A stretch of DNA of 64,000 bases from Acanthopleura granulata (taxonomy: Eukaryota; Mollusca; Polyplacophora; Chitonida; Chitonidae). Positions 12,301 to 22,800 of the stretch are shown piece after piece (positions within the stretch are counted from its first letter, which is position 1; every line of letters begins with the position of its first letter). Under the pieces are notes generated by a model that ran no database searches, was not told where the DNA came from, and saw nothing but the letters and a program-made list of their open reading frames with translations. Made by a program: the position numbers and the translations under genes. The DNA is taken from assembly GCA_016165875.1 (NCBI GenBank), contig JABBOT010000015.1:6677999-6741998 (forward strand), written 5' to 3'.

Positions 12301-12843
12301 CGCTAGTTGCCATACTTAGATTACCTGGTTGAGAGTGGCCAGTAGTTCTTCATACATATTTGATAGCATAGTTTGCTTTGATATGTCGTTGTTGTTCGTT
12401 GATATTATTGGTGATAAAAACATTCTTAATGTACTAGATTTCACCTTACTTTGAAGAGCCCACTGTTTCGCTGGTGGCACAATACCCATGACGTAGGCTT
12501 TCGTGTCGTTAACACAGGTAATGGAGACGTTGTCATTCGCGTCATCTGTCGTAACTCCATTCTCCAACATCAAATCACTGTGGTAATAATCCCCTTCCTC
12601 ATTAAAAAAGCCTAAGACATCCACATCGTCATCGGCGATGCTGTCTTCAAGTTTGGGGCTGAAGGGAACGTTATTCCACAGTTGTCGGACAGTCCGCGCA
12701 CGTTCCTCCAACCGAGATCCAAACTCTTTCAAAAGGTTAGGACCGATGTTTCCCAATATGGCTACGCGACCAGGCTCAATGAATTGAGCCAAGAGCCCGG
12801 GAACAATGCTGATCAGGACGAGAAATCTCAAGCAGGAAAACAT
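361..12843 (-). CDS. Gene A: nose-resistant-to-fluoxetine (NRF-6)-like membrane acyltransferase, 3' end outside window
   Basis: Likely transfers acyl groups in a membrane; its substrate is unknown. Coding exons, in order: 12843-12450, 11901-11708, 10842-10752, 9945-9846, 8210-8023, 7128-6961, 6122-6026, 5620-5528, 5127-4962, 3848-3769, 3151-3029, 1902-1779, 547-361. All joins keep frame and use GT-AG, giving 668 residues; by comparison with gene B about 91 more lie left of the window. The start at 12843 aligns with gene B and opens a signal peptide (cleavage near residue 19); an in-frame ATG at 12870 is the alternative. An N-terminal NRF domain (CVND, WALQ-LDSQGKLPSG, GSYTECL, GMCVPRSCS) precedes a first membrane helix in exon 5 and the acyltransferase-3 core, with R358-X10-H369 in exon 6. 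Exon 2 is 33 bases longer than in B (insert around ISYGQQRTLTT). The exon 5 donor is GTTCGT, fixed by frame. Family call is firm; function is inferred. Confidence 0.9.
854..1138 (-). pseudogene. Tc1/mariner transposase, C-terminal fragment
   Basis: The frame reads WPVMSPDLNPLEHAWDMIGRR and ends HGGYTRY, the C-terminal third of a Tc1-type DDE transposase including the last catalytic glutamate (PLEH). The N-terminal two thirds, with the first two aspartates, is missing and a SINE lies just beyond. It sits in intron 12 of gene A in the same orientation. No terminal inverted repeats were recognised. It is a dead fragment. Confidence 0.85.
1217..1464 (-). mobile_element. SINE family 1, full length
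   Basis: Reference description: the head is a tRNA-like GCCTCCGTGGCTCAGTCGG (pol III A box) with a second box GAGTTCAAGTCC. The body is CTGGCTTCCTCTCCGGCCG, CCAGCAACCTGCGGATGGTCG and CACCATAATGCTGGCCGCCG. The tail is GTAAAACACCAATCAAATAAA repeats. This copy lies beside the Tc1 fragment in gene A intron 12. Confidence 0.8.
2145..2275 (-). mobile_element. SINE family 1, tail-proximal fragment
   Basis: (TTTA)n tail, GCGGTGTTTACGCCGTA and GGGAGGAAACCGCTCAGAGCC. The tRNA head is missing. Confidence 0.7.
2357..2446. mobile_element. Palindromic MITE, GGGCCCACTTGCACGAAGCCC-end family, copy 1
   Basis: Left end GGGCCCACATGTAGGAAGCCC; right end GGGCTTCGTGCAAGTGGGC is its imperfect reverse complement, about 90 bases overall. 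The same ends occur at 53140-53277, and one end occurs near 63240. Confidence 0.7.
2584..2852 (-). mobile_element. SINE family 1, full length
   Basis: Intact from the (TTTA)n tail to the ACCGACTGAGTCACGGAGG head, in gene A intron 11. One of the best-preserved copies. Confidence 0.85.
4010..4146 (+). mobile_element. SINE family 1, 3' fragment
   Basis: From AACCTGCGGATGGTCATGGG to an AAATAAAATAAA tail; in gene A intron 9, opposite to the gene. Confidence 0.75.
6340..6965 (-). repeat. 49-bp minisatellite built from the exon 6 end and 5' splice site of gene A
   Basis: Counterpart of the gene B array, at the same intron position. Read on the minus strand it starts at the exon 6 end (last exon base 6961). 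Roughly eight good 49-base units run down to about 6600, each with GGTGAGT. Decayed units continue to about 6340. The homogenised units carry the gene A exon variant (GCAATCATGTTGATAGTG). Confidence 0.9.
8205..8835 (-). repeat. 54-bp minisatellite next to and related to the exon 5 acceptor of gene A
   Basis: Eleven full units and a partial twelfth, starting at 8223 and every 54 bases to 8817, nearly identical. On the coding strand the unit start resembles the exon 5 acceptor plus exon start (about 20 of 27 positions). The acceptor CAG is CAC in the homogenised units. Since 54 is divisible by three, the array stays open in several frames and runs in frame into exon 5. Confidence 0.92.
8925..9098 (-). 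mobile_element. SINE family 1 with internal deletion, inserted in the gene A acceptor array
   Basis: GATTGGTGTTTTACGCCGTA to ACCGACTGAGCCACCGAGA, lacking part of the body. It splits the homogenised 54-bp units from the worn ones. Confidence 0.8.
9100..9710 (-). repeat. Worn distal units of the gene A exon 5 acceptor array
   Basis: Beyond a SINE inserted at 8925-9098, diverged units continue, recognisable by GATGACCGAA-like and TTATCACACTGAAAA-like strings on the plus strand near 9110, 9135, 9195 and, more weakly, to about 9700. Some match the exon 5 junction better than the homogenised units do, which points to that junction as the source. Confidence 0.65.
10190..10750 (-). other. Intron 3 block conserved between genes A and B
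   Basis: Read on the minus strand, about 560 bases after exon 3 align almost throughout with gene B 18890-19460, while most other introns of the pair share little. No consistent open frame is shared, so coding is unlikely. It may be a regulatory element or a conversion tract. Confidence 0.75.
11270..11530 (-). repeat. Dispersed repeat shared with gene B intron 4
   Basis: On the minus strand the sequence around TTGCT-CTGGAAGTGA and the TCAGTGCTCCAGCACT-like segment matches 22180-22460 of the plus strand with gaps. The introns are not equivalent, so this looks like a mobile repeat and not gene homology. It has no coding capacity. Confidence 0.55.
12082..12302 (-). mobile_element. SINE family 1, diverged
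   Basis: TATTTATTCGGTTGGTGTTG through GGCTCCTGGGTCATTACGC; the head is truncated. Lies in gene A intron 1 just after exon 1. Confidence 0.75.
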
Positions 12844-12903
12844 GGCAGAGGTATTTGCCTGGCGTCTCAACTTACGAATGATTACACAAGTTTTGAACCC
12901 ACA

Positions 12904-12912
12904 TTATATACA
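12904..12912 (-). promoter_or_regulatory. Candidate TATA box of gene A
   Basis: A TATATAA-type string on the minus strand, about 65 bases upstream of the gene A start codon. Gene B has a weaker TTTTAAAG at a similar distance from its ATG, which supports a shared promoter layout. Confidence 0.45.
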
Positions 12913-13159
12913 GATCTCTGCGCTTTCAAAAGTACTACGTGCACATGCCCCAGGGGTGATATGTAAACAGCGTCTAAGACCGTCGTGTGACCCACATTTG
13001 TGACTTATGCAAAAGTACATGTATTCCTGTATAAACAAGAGTCTGTGCAAACACCATATTAGTTTTAAATAACCTGGGTTCAGAATGTAGGAACATACAT
13101 GTACTTACCCAGCTCAACTGTGTCATTCATACATGTCATGCGTCACTGATTGTCTTTTG

Positions 13160-13342
13160 CCAGCTCATGCTAGCTTCCTCTCCGGCCGTACGTGGGAAGA
13201 TCTACCAGCAACCTTCGGATGGCCGTGTTTTTCCCCCGCGCTCTGTCGGGTTTCATTCCACCATAATGCTGGCCGTCATCGTATAAGTGAAATATTCTTG
13301 AGCACGGCGTAAAACATCAATCAAATAAATAAATAAATAAAT
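13160..13342 (+). mobile_element. SINE family 1, headless
   Basis: CCAGCTCATGCTAGCTTCC to a fourfold AAAT tail, upstream of gene A. Confidence 0.78.
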
Positions 13343-13611
13343 TGTCCTTTGATAATTGATCAAAAGAGATTGTTCAGATGAACAGGTTCAGCTCAATACT
13401 GACTGATCAGCTTCGTCAATACTGAAAACTGTTCACTTCTTCCCTTTCCAAGAATCTGTCCTTATTACTTACCTTATATACTGTCTTAATTCTTTTGGTG
13501 GTTTCATGTGAACAATCTTTTGGAAACAGATCTTGTGATTATTAACCCGTAGCTTCCACTATGGTTGACGGCTGGTATACGAATGTCGGGTTCGACGCCC
13601 CGAGCGTTTAT

Positions 13612-13760
13612 TCATTTACTGATCTGATTGGTGTTTTACGCCCTACTCAAAAACATTTCACTTATACGACGGCTGCCACATTATGATGGGAGTAAACCGG
13701 GTTCAGACCGGGGGAAACTCACGGACATCCGCAGGCTGCCGTTAGACCTCCCCGCGCAAG
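13612..13760 (-). mobile_element. SINE family 1, fragment
   Basis: TTGGTGTTTTACGCCCTACT to GACCTCCCCGCGCAAGGACG; the head is missing. Confidence 0.7.
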
Positions 13761-13854
13761 GACGTTCCGAGTACGGTCAGTTACTATATTACTTGCTTTA
13801 ACTGATATGGGTACTCGTAAGCGAATGTTGACAAATTGGCCACGCACAGAGATG

Positions 13855-14310
13855 TCTGTTATAGACTCAAATTTGTTGTGGCGCCCCTTAGAGTGTTAAT
13901 AGATATAGGTTTGCTTTGGAGCCTCAGGGTTTTTATACACAATCATAGATTTGTTACGATTTGTGTGACGTCCCTTTGGCTTTGCAGGCATATATTTGCA
14001 GTGGAGTCCCTTAGAGCTTAGCAGACAGATTTGCTGTGGTGTTCCTCAGAGATTTAGAATACAGATTTGCTCTGGAGCATCTTAGAGTTTGTGCAGACAA
14101 AGATTTGCTGTGGTACCCCATTAGAGGTTTTGCTGACATAGATTTACTGTAGAGTTCCTTAGGGCTTTTGCTGACAGATTTGCTGTGGAGTTCTTAGAGC
14201 TTTCGAAGGCAAATTTGCTGTGGAGTCCCTTAGTGCTGTTGTAAACACAGGCTTTTATAGATACACATTTGTTATGGAGTATTTAACGGCTTTTAAGACT
14301 TCAAATTTGC
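13855..14310. repeat. Degenerate minisatellite between genes A and B
   Basis: About ten imperfect units of 40-50 bases around AGATTTGCTGTGGAGTCCCT followed by TAGAGCTTTTGCAGACA. Identity between neighbours is low. It does not resemble an exon of either flanking gene. Confidence 0.75.
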
Positions 14311-14869
14311 CTGTTTCTACATGCTGCATGGCAATTCCGCATTACATGTAAATCATTTTGTTTTGCTGCGCTAGATCACCTTTCCTTCGAACTTACATGT
14401 AAGTTTACTGAACGGTTTATATATATTTACTTACAGCTTTTTATTTGATCGCTATTTGACGCACCATATTCTACCTGAGTATAACACACAATACAGAGTG
14501 TCTGAAGGTATCTATCGCCCTTCGCCAAGTAAATGACAACCCAACCCTCATCCTCCCCTCCTCCTTTTTAAACGTAGGACCGACAAGGGATGGGTTTGAA
14601 TCCACGACTCACCGCATTGTCGGATCTGAATTAATTGGCCTGCATGTTGACCCACTTAATTGTTAAAGGGCACTCACAAATCCTCCGTGCGAGGATTTCC
14701 TGCGAACTCAGAAATTGACCTTTATACATAGCATTAAATAAAAGGATGAATGGGCTAACAATGCCTCGTTTTGGGACGAGAGCGTGGTGATCAGGTATTT
14801 ATATTGGTCCGTTCATTTCCTCAGACTGGCACATGTACCTCAGTTATTAAAGCCTGAGGGTAGCCTCTG

Positions 14870-15218
14870 GGAGATTTATAAATCTTATGTATACGTAAAT
14901 GCCAGTTGTTCTGTTTCATACGATGGCGGAGTGTTATGGTTGAAGAAAACTGGAGCACACGGGGTAAACCACCGACCTTTGGCACGTTACAAACAAACTT
15001 TCCGACACAGATATGCACAGCATATTGGTGATAGACAACTGGCCTTCAACGAATGTTTGTAGACGACCCAAAGGGCTTTCTTTTACCAGAGCCCTACGAA
15101 CAGCGAGAAAGGTAGAATGCACAAAATTTCAAGTCAAAGGCTGGGAATGAACCCACATCTCACATGTCCTAGCTATTGAAAAGCGAATGCCTTAACCACT
15201 CGGTTACGGTCCGCTGAA
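14870..15218 (-). mobile_element. SINE family 3, tRNA-Ser/Leu-like head
   Basis: On the minus strand, 15218 downward reads GGACCGTAACCGAGTGGTTA then AGGCATTCGC, and a B box GGGTTCATTCCC. This is followed by a body with ACGTGCCAAAGGTCGGTGG and CCATCGTATGA. The head resembles a class II tRNA, but no cloverleaf closes, so it is a SINE and not a tRNA gene. Confidence 0.65.
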
Positions 15219-16784
15219 TGTAAACAAGAAGGTCTTATATATGAAATTACTGCAGGTGGCCGCAGAAAAATTATTGCATGTGAAACTTCAGGGCCATAAA
15301 GGATATTTCATGACTAAATTACGGCCTGATCACTGCACACTACATAAATGATGTGAACTCTGTATAAAATATCTAAAAATACTGCTTATAATCATAGAAA
15401 CTTATACTTATACACTTCTATACTGGGAAGACGCGCAATTTTTATGAAGTATATTTAGTGTTGGAATAGCTCTTTATTGTGTAAGTAGAGGTGAAGTAAA
15501 CCTCACAAGAAAGTCATCCAAACTACATAAACTCACATCACTGGCACCTGACATAATCTGTATTAGCAATTCTTGGGCTTAGAGGTACCAGTTCGAATCC
15601 CGGGGCTTCTAAGGAACAAGTCCTTCTCACTTTAAAACTGAACGTACAGCTTCAAGCATCTGATCAGATCCATTTGGCAAGCTGCTGAATACTTTCGACT
15701 GACGATTATTACCAATCACATTCTATGACAAAGAGAAGAAAGTTTTTAAAAAGTCAAAAAACTAAGACATTTGTTGAACCATTTCAAAGCGGAAGGCACT
15801 CAGAGCATCCTGGCATGTCTGTGGGTGAAATGAAGGAGACATTATTTGTCCGTCTGGATCTGGAGAGAAATAAATATGGTGAAAGTGTCGAAATGAGTGA
15901 ATCTGGATCAGAAATCACCCATATTTTTGCTTTCTGGTGCAAAAAGGTGTACTGTTTGACGACTAGCAAATGGCGGGAGTTATGCTGTAAGATGTTGCAT
16001 GATATTATATTAACAATGTAACGGTATATTTTGATTGTAACTGGTCATAGCAATGAGAGTTTTAGGTCAGACTTGTGTCATTTGAGGATATGTTATCCGA
16101 GGTAAAGCTCTAGACTGTATCCATAGCTTAACGCCACGTCGGCAGCATTGTAGCTAAATCGTTGCGATTGTCAGTGGTGAAGGATCGTTTATTAACAAAT
16201 TCCGATATCGATCCGGACCACCACCAGAATTTATTGACCTGGAGCTTACCTCAGTCCCAAACTGTGGAGGTCTACTTACAAAATTTCATTTAGATCCTGT
16301 CACAACTGTTTTCTGTCAGGCACATGTAACTCACAGTGATAGAGAGACCTACAGACAGACACACAGACAGACAGAAAAATAAAAGCTGACAAAGTCAAAC
16401 ACTAAAAAAAATAAAAACACTTAAAAGAAATTGGAACTGAGATCAATGTCCGTAACGTTGTAGCACAGGCCCAAAGGGCCACGTGCTTGTGCTTATCGCA
16501 CGTCTGTATGACCCGTGCTGGAAATGCGTATTGACACAAGGCTCGAAACAGATATCTGGCTTATGCGACGACTTTTTCCTGTTAGACGATAACTAGTATC
16601 AATGAGTCAGTTATGCAATGGCGATACAACTTAGATAAAATATGTCACTACATACTGAACCCATTATGATTCAGTGTTACTCAGGGTGTTTCTGTATACT
16701 GCTGGTTGTGTATAATAAGCCATAATATATGTGGGTCACAAGGCTTTGCTATAGACGCTCTTTACAACTATCCTGTGCATGGGC

Positions 16785-16792
16785 TTTTAAAG
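16785..16792 (+). promoter_or_regulatory. Candidate TATA-like element of gene B
   Basis: TTTTAAAG lies about 70 bases before the gene B ATG, mirroring the TATA-like string of gene A. It is weak and is supported mainly by this symmetry. Confidence 0.35.
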
Positions 16793-16861
16793 AGCTGGGC
16801 TTGTACGAGGTGTTAAAACCATCTGTCTGCTCGATCTAGACTCGTGTAAAAACTTTTCACG

Positions 16862-19800
16862 ATGTTTTCCTGTCTGCATTTTCTCGTCTTGACCACAGCT
16901 TTTCCTGGGCTCGTGGCTCAGTTCATTGAGCCCGGTCGCGTCGCCTTATTGGAAAACATCGGCCCTGACCTTGTGGAAGAGTTTGGGTCTCTATTGGAGG
17001 AACATTCTCGGACGGTCCGACAACTGTGGAGTCACGTGCCCTTCAGCTCCAAGCTTCAAGACGTCATCGCCGATATCTCTTCTTCTAACGAGGGTGGGGA
17101 TTATTACCACAGACTGGCGCTGGAGAATGGAGTTACTTCGGAAGACGCGAATGACAACGTCTCCATTGCCTGTGTCAACGACACGAACACCTACATCATG
17201 GGGATTGTGCCACCAGCGAAACAGTGGGCTCTTCGAAGTAACATTATATATTTGTATACACCTTTTAACGAATTGCAGATTATATTATTTATTTGTTTAT
17301 TATTGTTTTATTATCATTGCACAAACATTATAGCAATATCGTAGCAAATTTTATGTATACCTTTATGTTCGGGTTTGTGTAATATACTGGTGAAATTTGT
17401 CAATGTAATGTGTGTCTTTGCAAGGAAATACGAAGCAGAGATTCTAGTTTAAATATCTAGTTTAGATACAAATACATACATTAGCAATATACACCATTAA
17501 TATGCTTCATAAAGCCTATAGTTTGTAATCATAATATTTGAGTGTATTTAATTTCACTGAAAACAAGATCTTAACGAAGAAGTGAAGACATTTTCAGAAA
17601 AAGTCTTCAATGATCTTATTGCCGCGCATTTCATTTTCAACTTTCTCATAATTAAAAACGTAATTTTAATGAAGATATGAAAGTTTTGTCCAGGCACCCA
17701 TGTCAAAAGAACTGAGTTTCGATAATAATTTCAACAATTAACAAAGTATATGTTTACAGTGTTGGGATCACAAGGAAAGCTACCCAGTGGAGTCTTGCTC
17801 TAGAATAGGTTTTGGACACGATCGTACACAGAATGCTTGAAAGCCTCCGTCTTGGGGACTTCTTACTGCGTCGCACAAAGATCAGGGGTGACGGTAATGA
17901 TTAAACTGAACCATTGGTTTTGTTCAAAACAGTGGTTTGTAAATATGAAAGAACACAACAAAGAGAGTAAAACCAGATCAGCGACGACCGTGTGGCACAC
18001 CTAACCCACGAAATCCCGACTCGGCGGATTTGGTGGCTGTGGAAAAAATATTCCAATAATTATCAAATGATTTATTTACAGTGTTGGACTCACAAGGAAA
18101 GCTACCCAGTGGAGTCTTGTTGGGGAACAGGTTTTGGCTAGGATCATACACAGAATGTTTGAATGCCTCTGTCTTGGAAACTCGTTACTGCGTAGCGCAA
18201 ATATCACTGGGTGTGCCGGACGCAGAATCGCACAATCTAAAGGTAAACGGTTATAATAAACAATGCCCTTTTGAGACAAAGAATCCATCCTTTACCTACC
18301 TAAGCAAGACATGACCATCGTCAATATCTGTCGTTTGCATACTCTCTAAAAACGACTGTGTACACAGGCACTCAATCTAGAAACGACTGTGTACACAGGC
18401 ACTCAATCTATGACAACGTTGAACATTTACTCTTGTGTACTAGAGATCTGAAAATTGTGTACTTGAGAAACATCATTCCTTTGGATTATACACATGGTTG
18501 TGTACCTCTAGTATGCAAAATTGTAGATGTTCAGTTTTGTTACAGCTTGTGTACCCCTAATATACAGTCGTTTTTAGAGAATAATTAAGCATAAAACGAA
18601 TCACTGATTTAATTATGGATATATTATATTTCTTTGTGAACTGGAAAGAGTTCGCTAGAAAACCTGGTAGTTGAACTATTTAAGAAACAACACATTGTCA
18701 TTCAAAATACTGGATGCGAGGTAAATTGTAGCTGTGTGACATTTTGTGAGGCAAAAATTTATTATGGAAATATTTTTCTCGTTTTTGTTTGCTAAAAGAC
18801 AAGCGGTTTCCTGTCAATGGGCTTGATGATTGGCATGTGTGTGCCGCGCTCGTGCTCTCAGCATGACGTCACAGGGCTGGTCGATAGAGGTAATACACAC
18901 AAATGACATTGGAAACTTTTGGCATTGTTCTAAAATAAAATTAGTTTATTTCCGGCGGAGCCTGGTATACAGGGTTTCCATTTCCTAGAAATTCTTGAAA
19001 GTTCTTAAATTGGTAATGTTAATGGGATACTCTGACGGGCTACACAAAAGGGTTCAAATCACAGAGAAACACATCGCTTTCTGCTTCGAAGCTGCAATGT
19101 TTGTGTACTACTTAAGTGCTTTCTGAAAACACGTGTAACTGGAAGTCTAACGTAATCCAAGAAAGAACATAGGAGCACACGGCTTTGGACCCGTTTGTTA
19201 AAGGCGGGAAGGAGTTTTAAGAGTTTCCCATTACAAGCCATACCATACGATTTCGAGTAATATTTATACACGTGTACATGTAGCATGATCGATAGCATCC
19301 AGCAATTCCATCTATCAGACAACATACATGTATTTAGCACAGATGATTGCTTTAAGCTTTAGCGTCATCAACGGTTATGTTTGGTTGAGCTCAGTTCTGC
19401 TAAAGTCTGTATCGATAATCACAGAGATCACGGGCACTCATCATTACCTGAAACCAATGGCGTCTGGTATACTGGTTAACTCTTGAAATTTTTGAAAATA
19501 CTTGAAATTAATTAAACGGTTTTCAAGGCCTTCAAATGCCATTAAAAACAATTTATTTTGGGAAAAATCTTTACAGTGCTTGATATTTTTCAATGTTAGA
19601 TATCGTAATGCATTACAGATATGTTCATCATGAACTGTTAAGTAAATTACCGAAATGGTTTTAATTTATTACCAAACGAAGGCTCGTAGTTGAACTGAAT
19701 GGTCATTGAAACTGCTAGGACACGCGATCTTTGGAAGTCCTTGAAAAACTTTTTGTTTTTCATCATAGGGGCATTGAACACAATCTTCAGTGATGCAAAT

Positions 19801-22800
19801 ACATACCCTCGACAAGAGTAAAAGTGATTGAAAGAGACATGCGCTTCAATCAACGGCTGTGCTAGCTGTACCGCTGTTTTCCTGGATGAGCATGAAATAA
19901 AGTGATGTGTCTTCATTTCTCTGATCATTTTCATAATTAGCGCTAGGAGCTAATGCATTCATATACTAATTACCTGGCATAAGATATACTGACTGCCACA
20001 TAAGTTACGGATATCAAGTCCATTCGAGTTAAATAATATGTCGACAAAGCTGCCGTTCACTGTAGTCTTCTTCTTCTTCTAAAACATATCTTCCCTCCAT
20101 TTGATTGAGTCCTCCTGCTCCCAGAAGCTCTTCCAAACCTACAAAAACCAGACTGCAAGAGAGCCTCTGGAAAACTTTCTCTAAAATCCAGAAGCTGCAA
20201 ATTTAGTCCCCCTTAGCTTTACAACACTGTGACGCTTGCAGTCCATGTTAGAATCAACAATTGGTTTTGTTGAAAACTGTGGCTTATAAATAAGAGAACA
20301 CAACAAAGAGAATAAAATCAGAATTCAGACGACCGTGTGATAGCTAGCAACTCGTTCCACCTAACTCATGAAATGTGGCCTCTTGACAGTTCACCTGGGT
20401 CAGGGTTTCAATCCAACTGTAGATGCTTAAGAATCAAAAACTTATACCCCCCCTATAGCACCACAACTGAAGCCGAAATTTGGTTTAAAAAATGCCGTGA
20501 TCTCACTAGTATTTTGTTAGACGTCACTGGCCTCGGAAGATTTTGTTTTCCGGCTTGAGTCTGCTTCTTTCTCACTGAAATATAAAATCGCATCCTTAGG
20601 CATGAACTCCATTAAAACAATGTAATACAAATGAAATCCTTCTCACATCAAAAGTTTCAGAGGTGGGTTTCTGTGATTGCATGGGATTTCAAAGGTTTAC
20701 TCCAAAAATATTTATCTTAAATGTACACGATTTTGGCCGGATAGATGGGTAGAAGAGACCGAGCAAAGTTCGATGAACTCCACGACCCCTCAAGACCACT
20801 ATTCATAAAGTACCTGACAAGTTCTCTGATTGACTGATGATTGTTTCTTAGCGCCAAACTCAAGGCATTTGCTGCTTATACCATATGGGGAACAGTTTTA
20901 CATTTGGAGGAAAAGAGAGTGGACGAGGAAAACCACAAGTGTAATTAAATTACTTTAATTACATAATTACTTGTGGGAGAGAAGCTATCTTCAGTTAACT
21001 TCAGAGAGCATCGTGTCCCGTTCGACGTCATGAACAGTTGGTAATCTAGAACGGATATGGTCAGTTGTGTAAATTTTTCCTTTTAGCGGTGTCCCTTCTC
21101 CCCGTGAACGCATCAGCATTGCCCGTGTCCATTAGTTGCCGTGAAGACCTGGAGCTGTCCTCCGATACACGGGCAATAGCAGCCATGTAAGTGCCAGCGA
21201 AAAACCCATCTGTTTATACCATTTACTGTTTCACCTTCAAGGGAAAGACCACTCAAAAATGTTTCTATAAGTCAAAAAGACACTTTTTTTCTTCACCAAA
21301 TTAAACGCACTCAAATCTTCCGATTATATGCTGGGTTTTATGAACAATATCGATAAAATTAGTTTACCAACGACTTTCGTAGATATCTGTTAAGTTACCA
21401 ATTTTGCCTACTAGGTTGTAGGATGGTTGTATTTGTTTATTTATTTCATTATGAGGGAAAGGAAACCGGTCAAACCTCGTGGAAAAGTCATGAACATTCA
21501 CAGGTTGCTAAAACATGATAGTAGATGGTATGTACATCGTCATCTACTTTCAATGCTGAAAGCAATATTTTATTACATTTATTTGCCGCTAAATATGAAC
21601 TTTTTGAATGGACATTTTTTTTTTTCGCTCTTGCAACTACATGGTGGTTACTTGTATTGCTTTGCGGAAACCAGAATGCCGGAGTGAACAACGTTCGGCT
21701 TTCTGCCGCGGGTACCTGACCAGATTACTTTTCCCAGTGATTTTCCTTGCTATTTATAGACTAATGTTGTCAATTGTAACCCCAAAAAGAGAAATGCCAG
21801 AGGCACTAAGCCATACGAACACCTGCTGCTCGGAGTTTTCCCTACAACATATGGGAAAGGGGAGCCTCCGTGGCTCTGTTGGTTATGGCTTTAGCGCAGG
21901 GCAATGACCCCGAAGCCTCTCACCAATCAGGTCGCTGTGAGTTCAAGTCCAACACATGCTGGCTTCCTCTCTGGAAGTGGGAAGGTCTGCCAGCAACCTG
22001 CGGATTGTCGTGGATTTCGCCCCCTATTCTGCCCAGTTTCTTTTCACCATAATGCTGACCGCCGTCTTATAGGTGAAATATTCTTGAGCGCGTCGTAAAA
22101 CGCCAATCAAAATAAATAAATAAATAAATAAATACAACATACAGAAAACTCAACCTTACATGGACACATTTTTTGTACCTTTTGTTGCTGGAAGTGATGT
22201 ATTAGCTTTTTGTTACCTTGGTAACCTTCAGGAGTTTGGGTATTAACCGTGGCAAAAAGTTTTCTGTTCCATCTAAAGCAGACAAAAAATTTTGATATAC
22301 TTTAACTACTTGTGAAATAACAATGAATAATTTATGGAGTATCAATAATCTGTAATGTCTGTGTGACAGTATTGCCCAATCAGTGCTCCAGCACTGTTCA
22401 ATTCAGAGGCAAATCTTGGACTCATTTGGTCGAAATGCACATGTGTAACCTTAACAGCCGCATCACACAATGTTGTTTCTTTGGTAGGCTGAATTGCCCG
22501 CGACTCTGTTGATTTGTTCACACCGCATCATATTCAGTCATAATGTTGCTTTTTTGTTTTGCTGATCAGTTGTTCTTGCTCTAAAATAATCTATTCGGCT
22601 ATGTATTTTTGTCCGTTTGTCCGCTGTTTTGTTCTTTATGTAGTATACATTCACTCACCATGGCTTTTATCAATTGGCCATTTCCTTTTGTACTGTGTCT
22701 GGGTGCCATGGATGTATGTACAGTAATATGACTGTCATCGGTTTTCATCTCTCTGTTATCAAATCTTTTATCTACTGCAGTTTTTTTTGTTTTGTTTTTT

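Larger units (their letters stand above)
12844..16861. other. Head-to-head intergenic space between genes A and B
   Basis: About 4 kb holding two SINE family 1 pieces, the 13855-14310 minisatellite, a family 3 SINE and otherwise unassigned AT-rich sequence. A 98-codon plus-strand frame at 15725-16021 has no recognisable domain. Promoters of both genes should lie at its two ends. Confidence 0.6.

Noticed and set aside
15150..15218. tRNA-Ser/Leu gene on the minus strand
   Set aside because: Boxes A and B are present but no cloverleaf closes, and a SINE body follows.
15725..16021. 98-codon frame between genes A and B
   Set aside because: No domain, no splice or promoter context; within chance length for AT-rich spacer.
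19059..19340. 93-codon minus-strand frame in gene B intron 3
   Set aside because: Lies in the block conserved with gene A, but the frame is not shared by the gene A copy.
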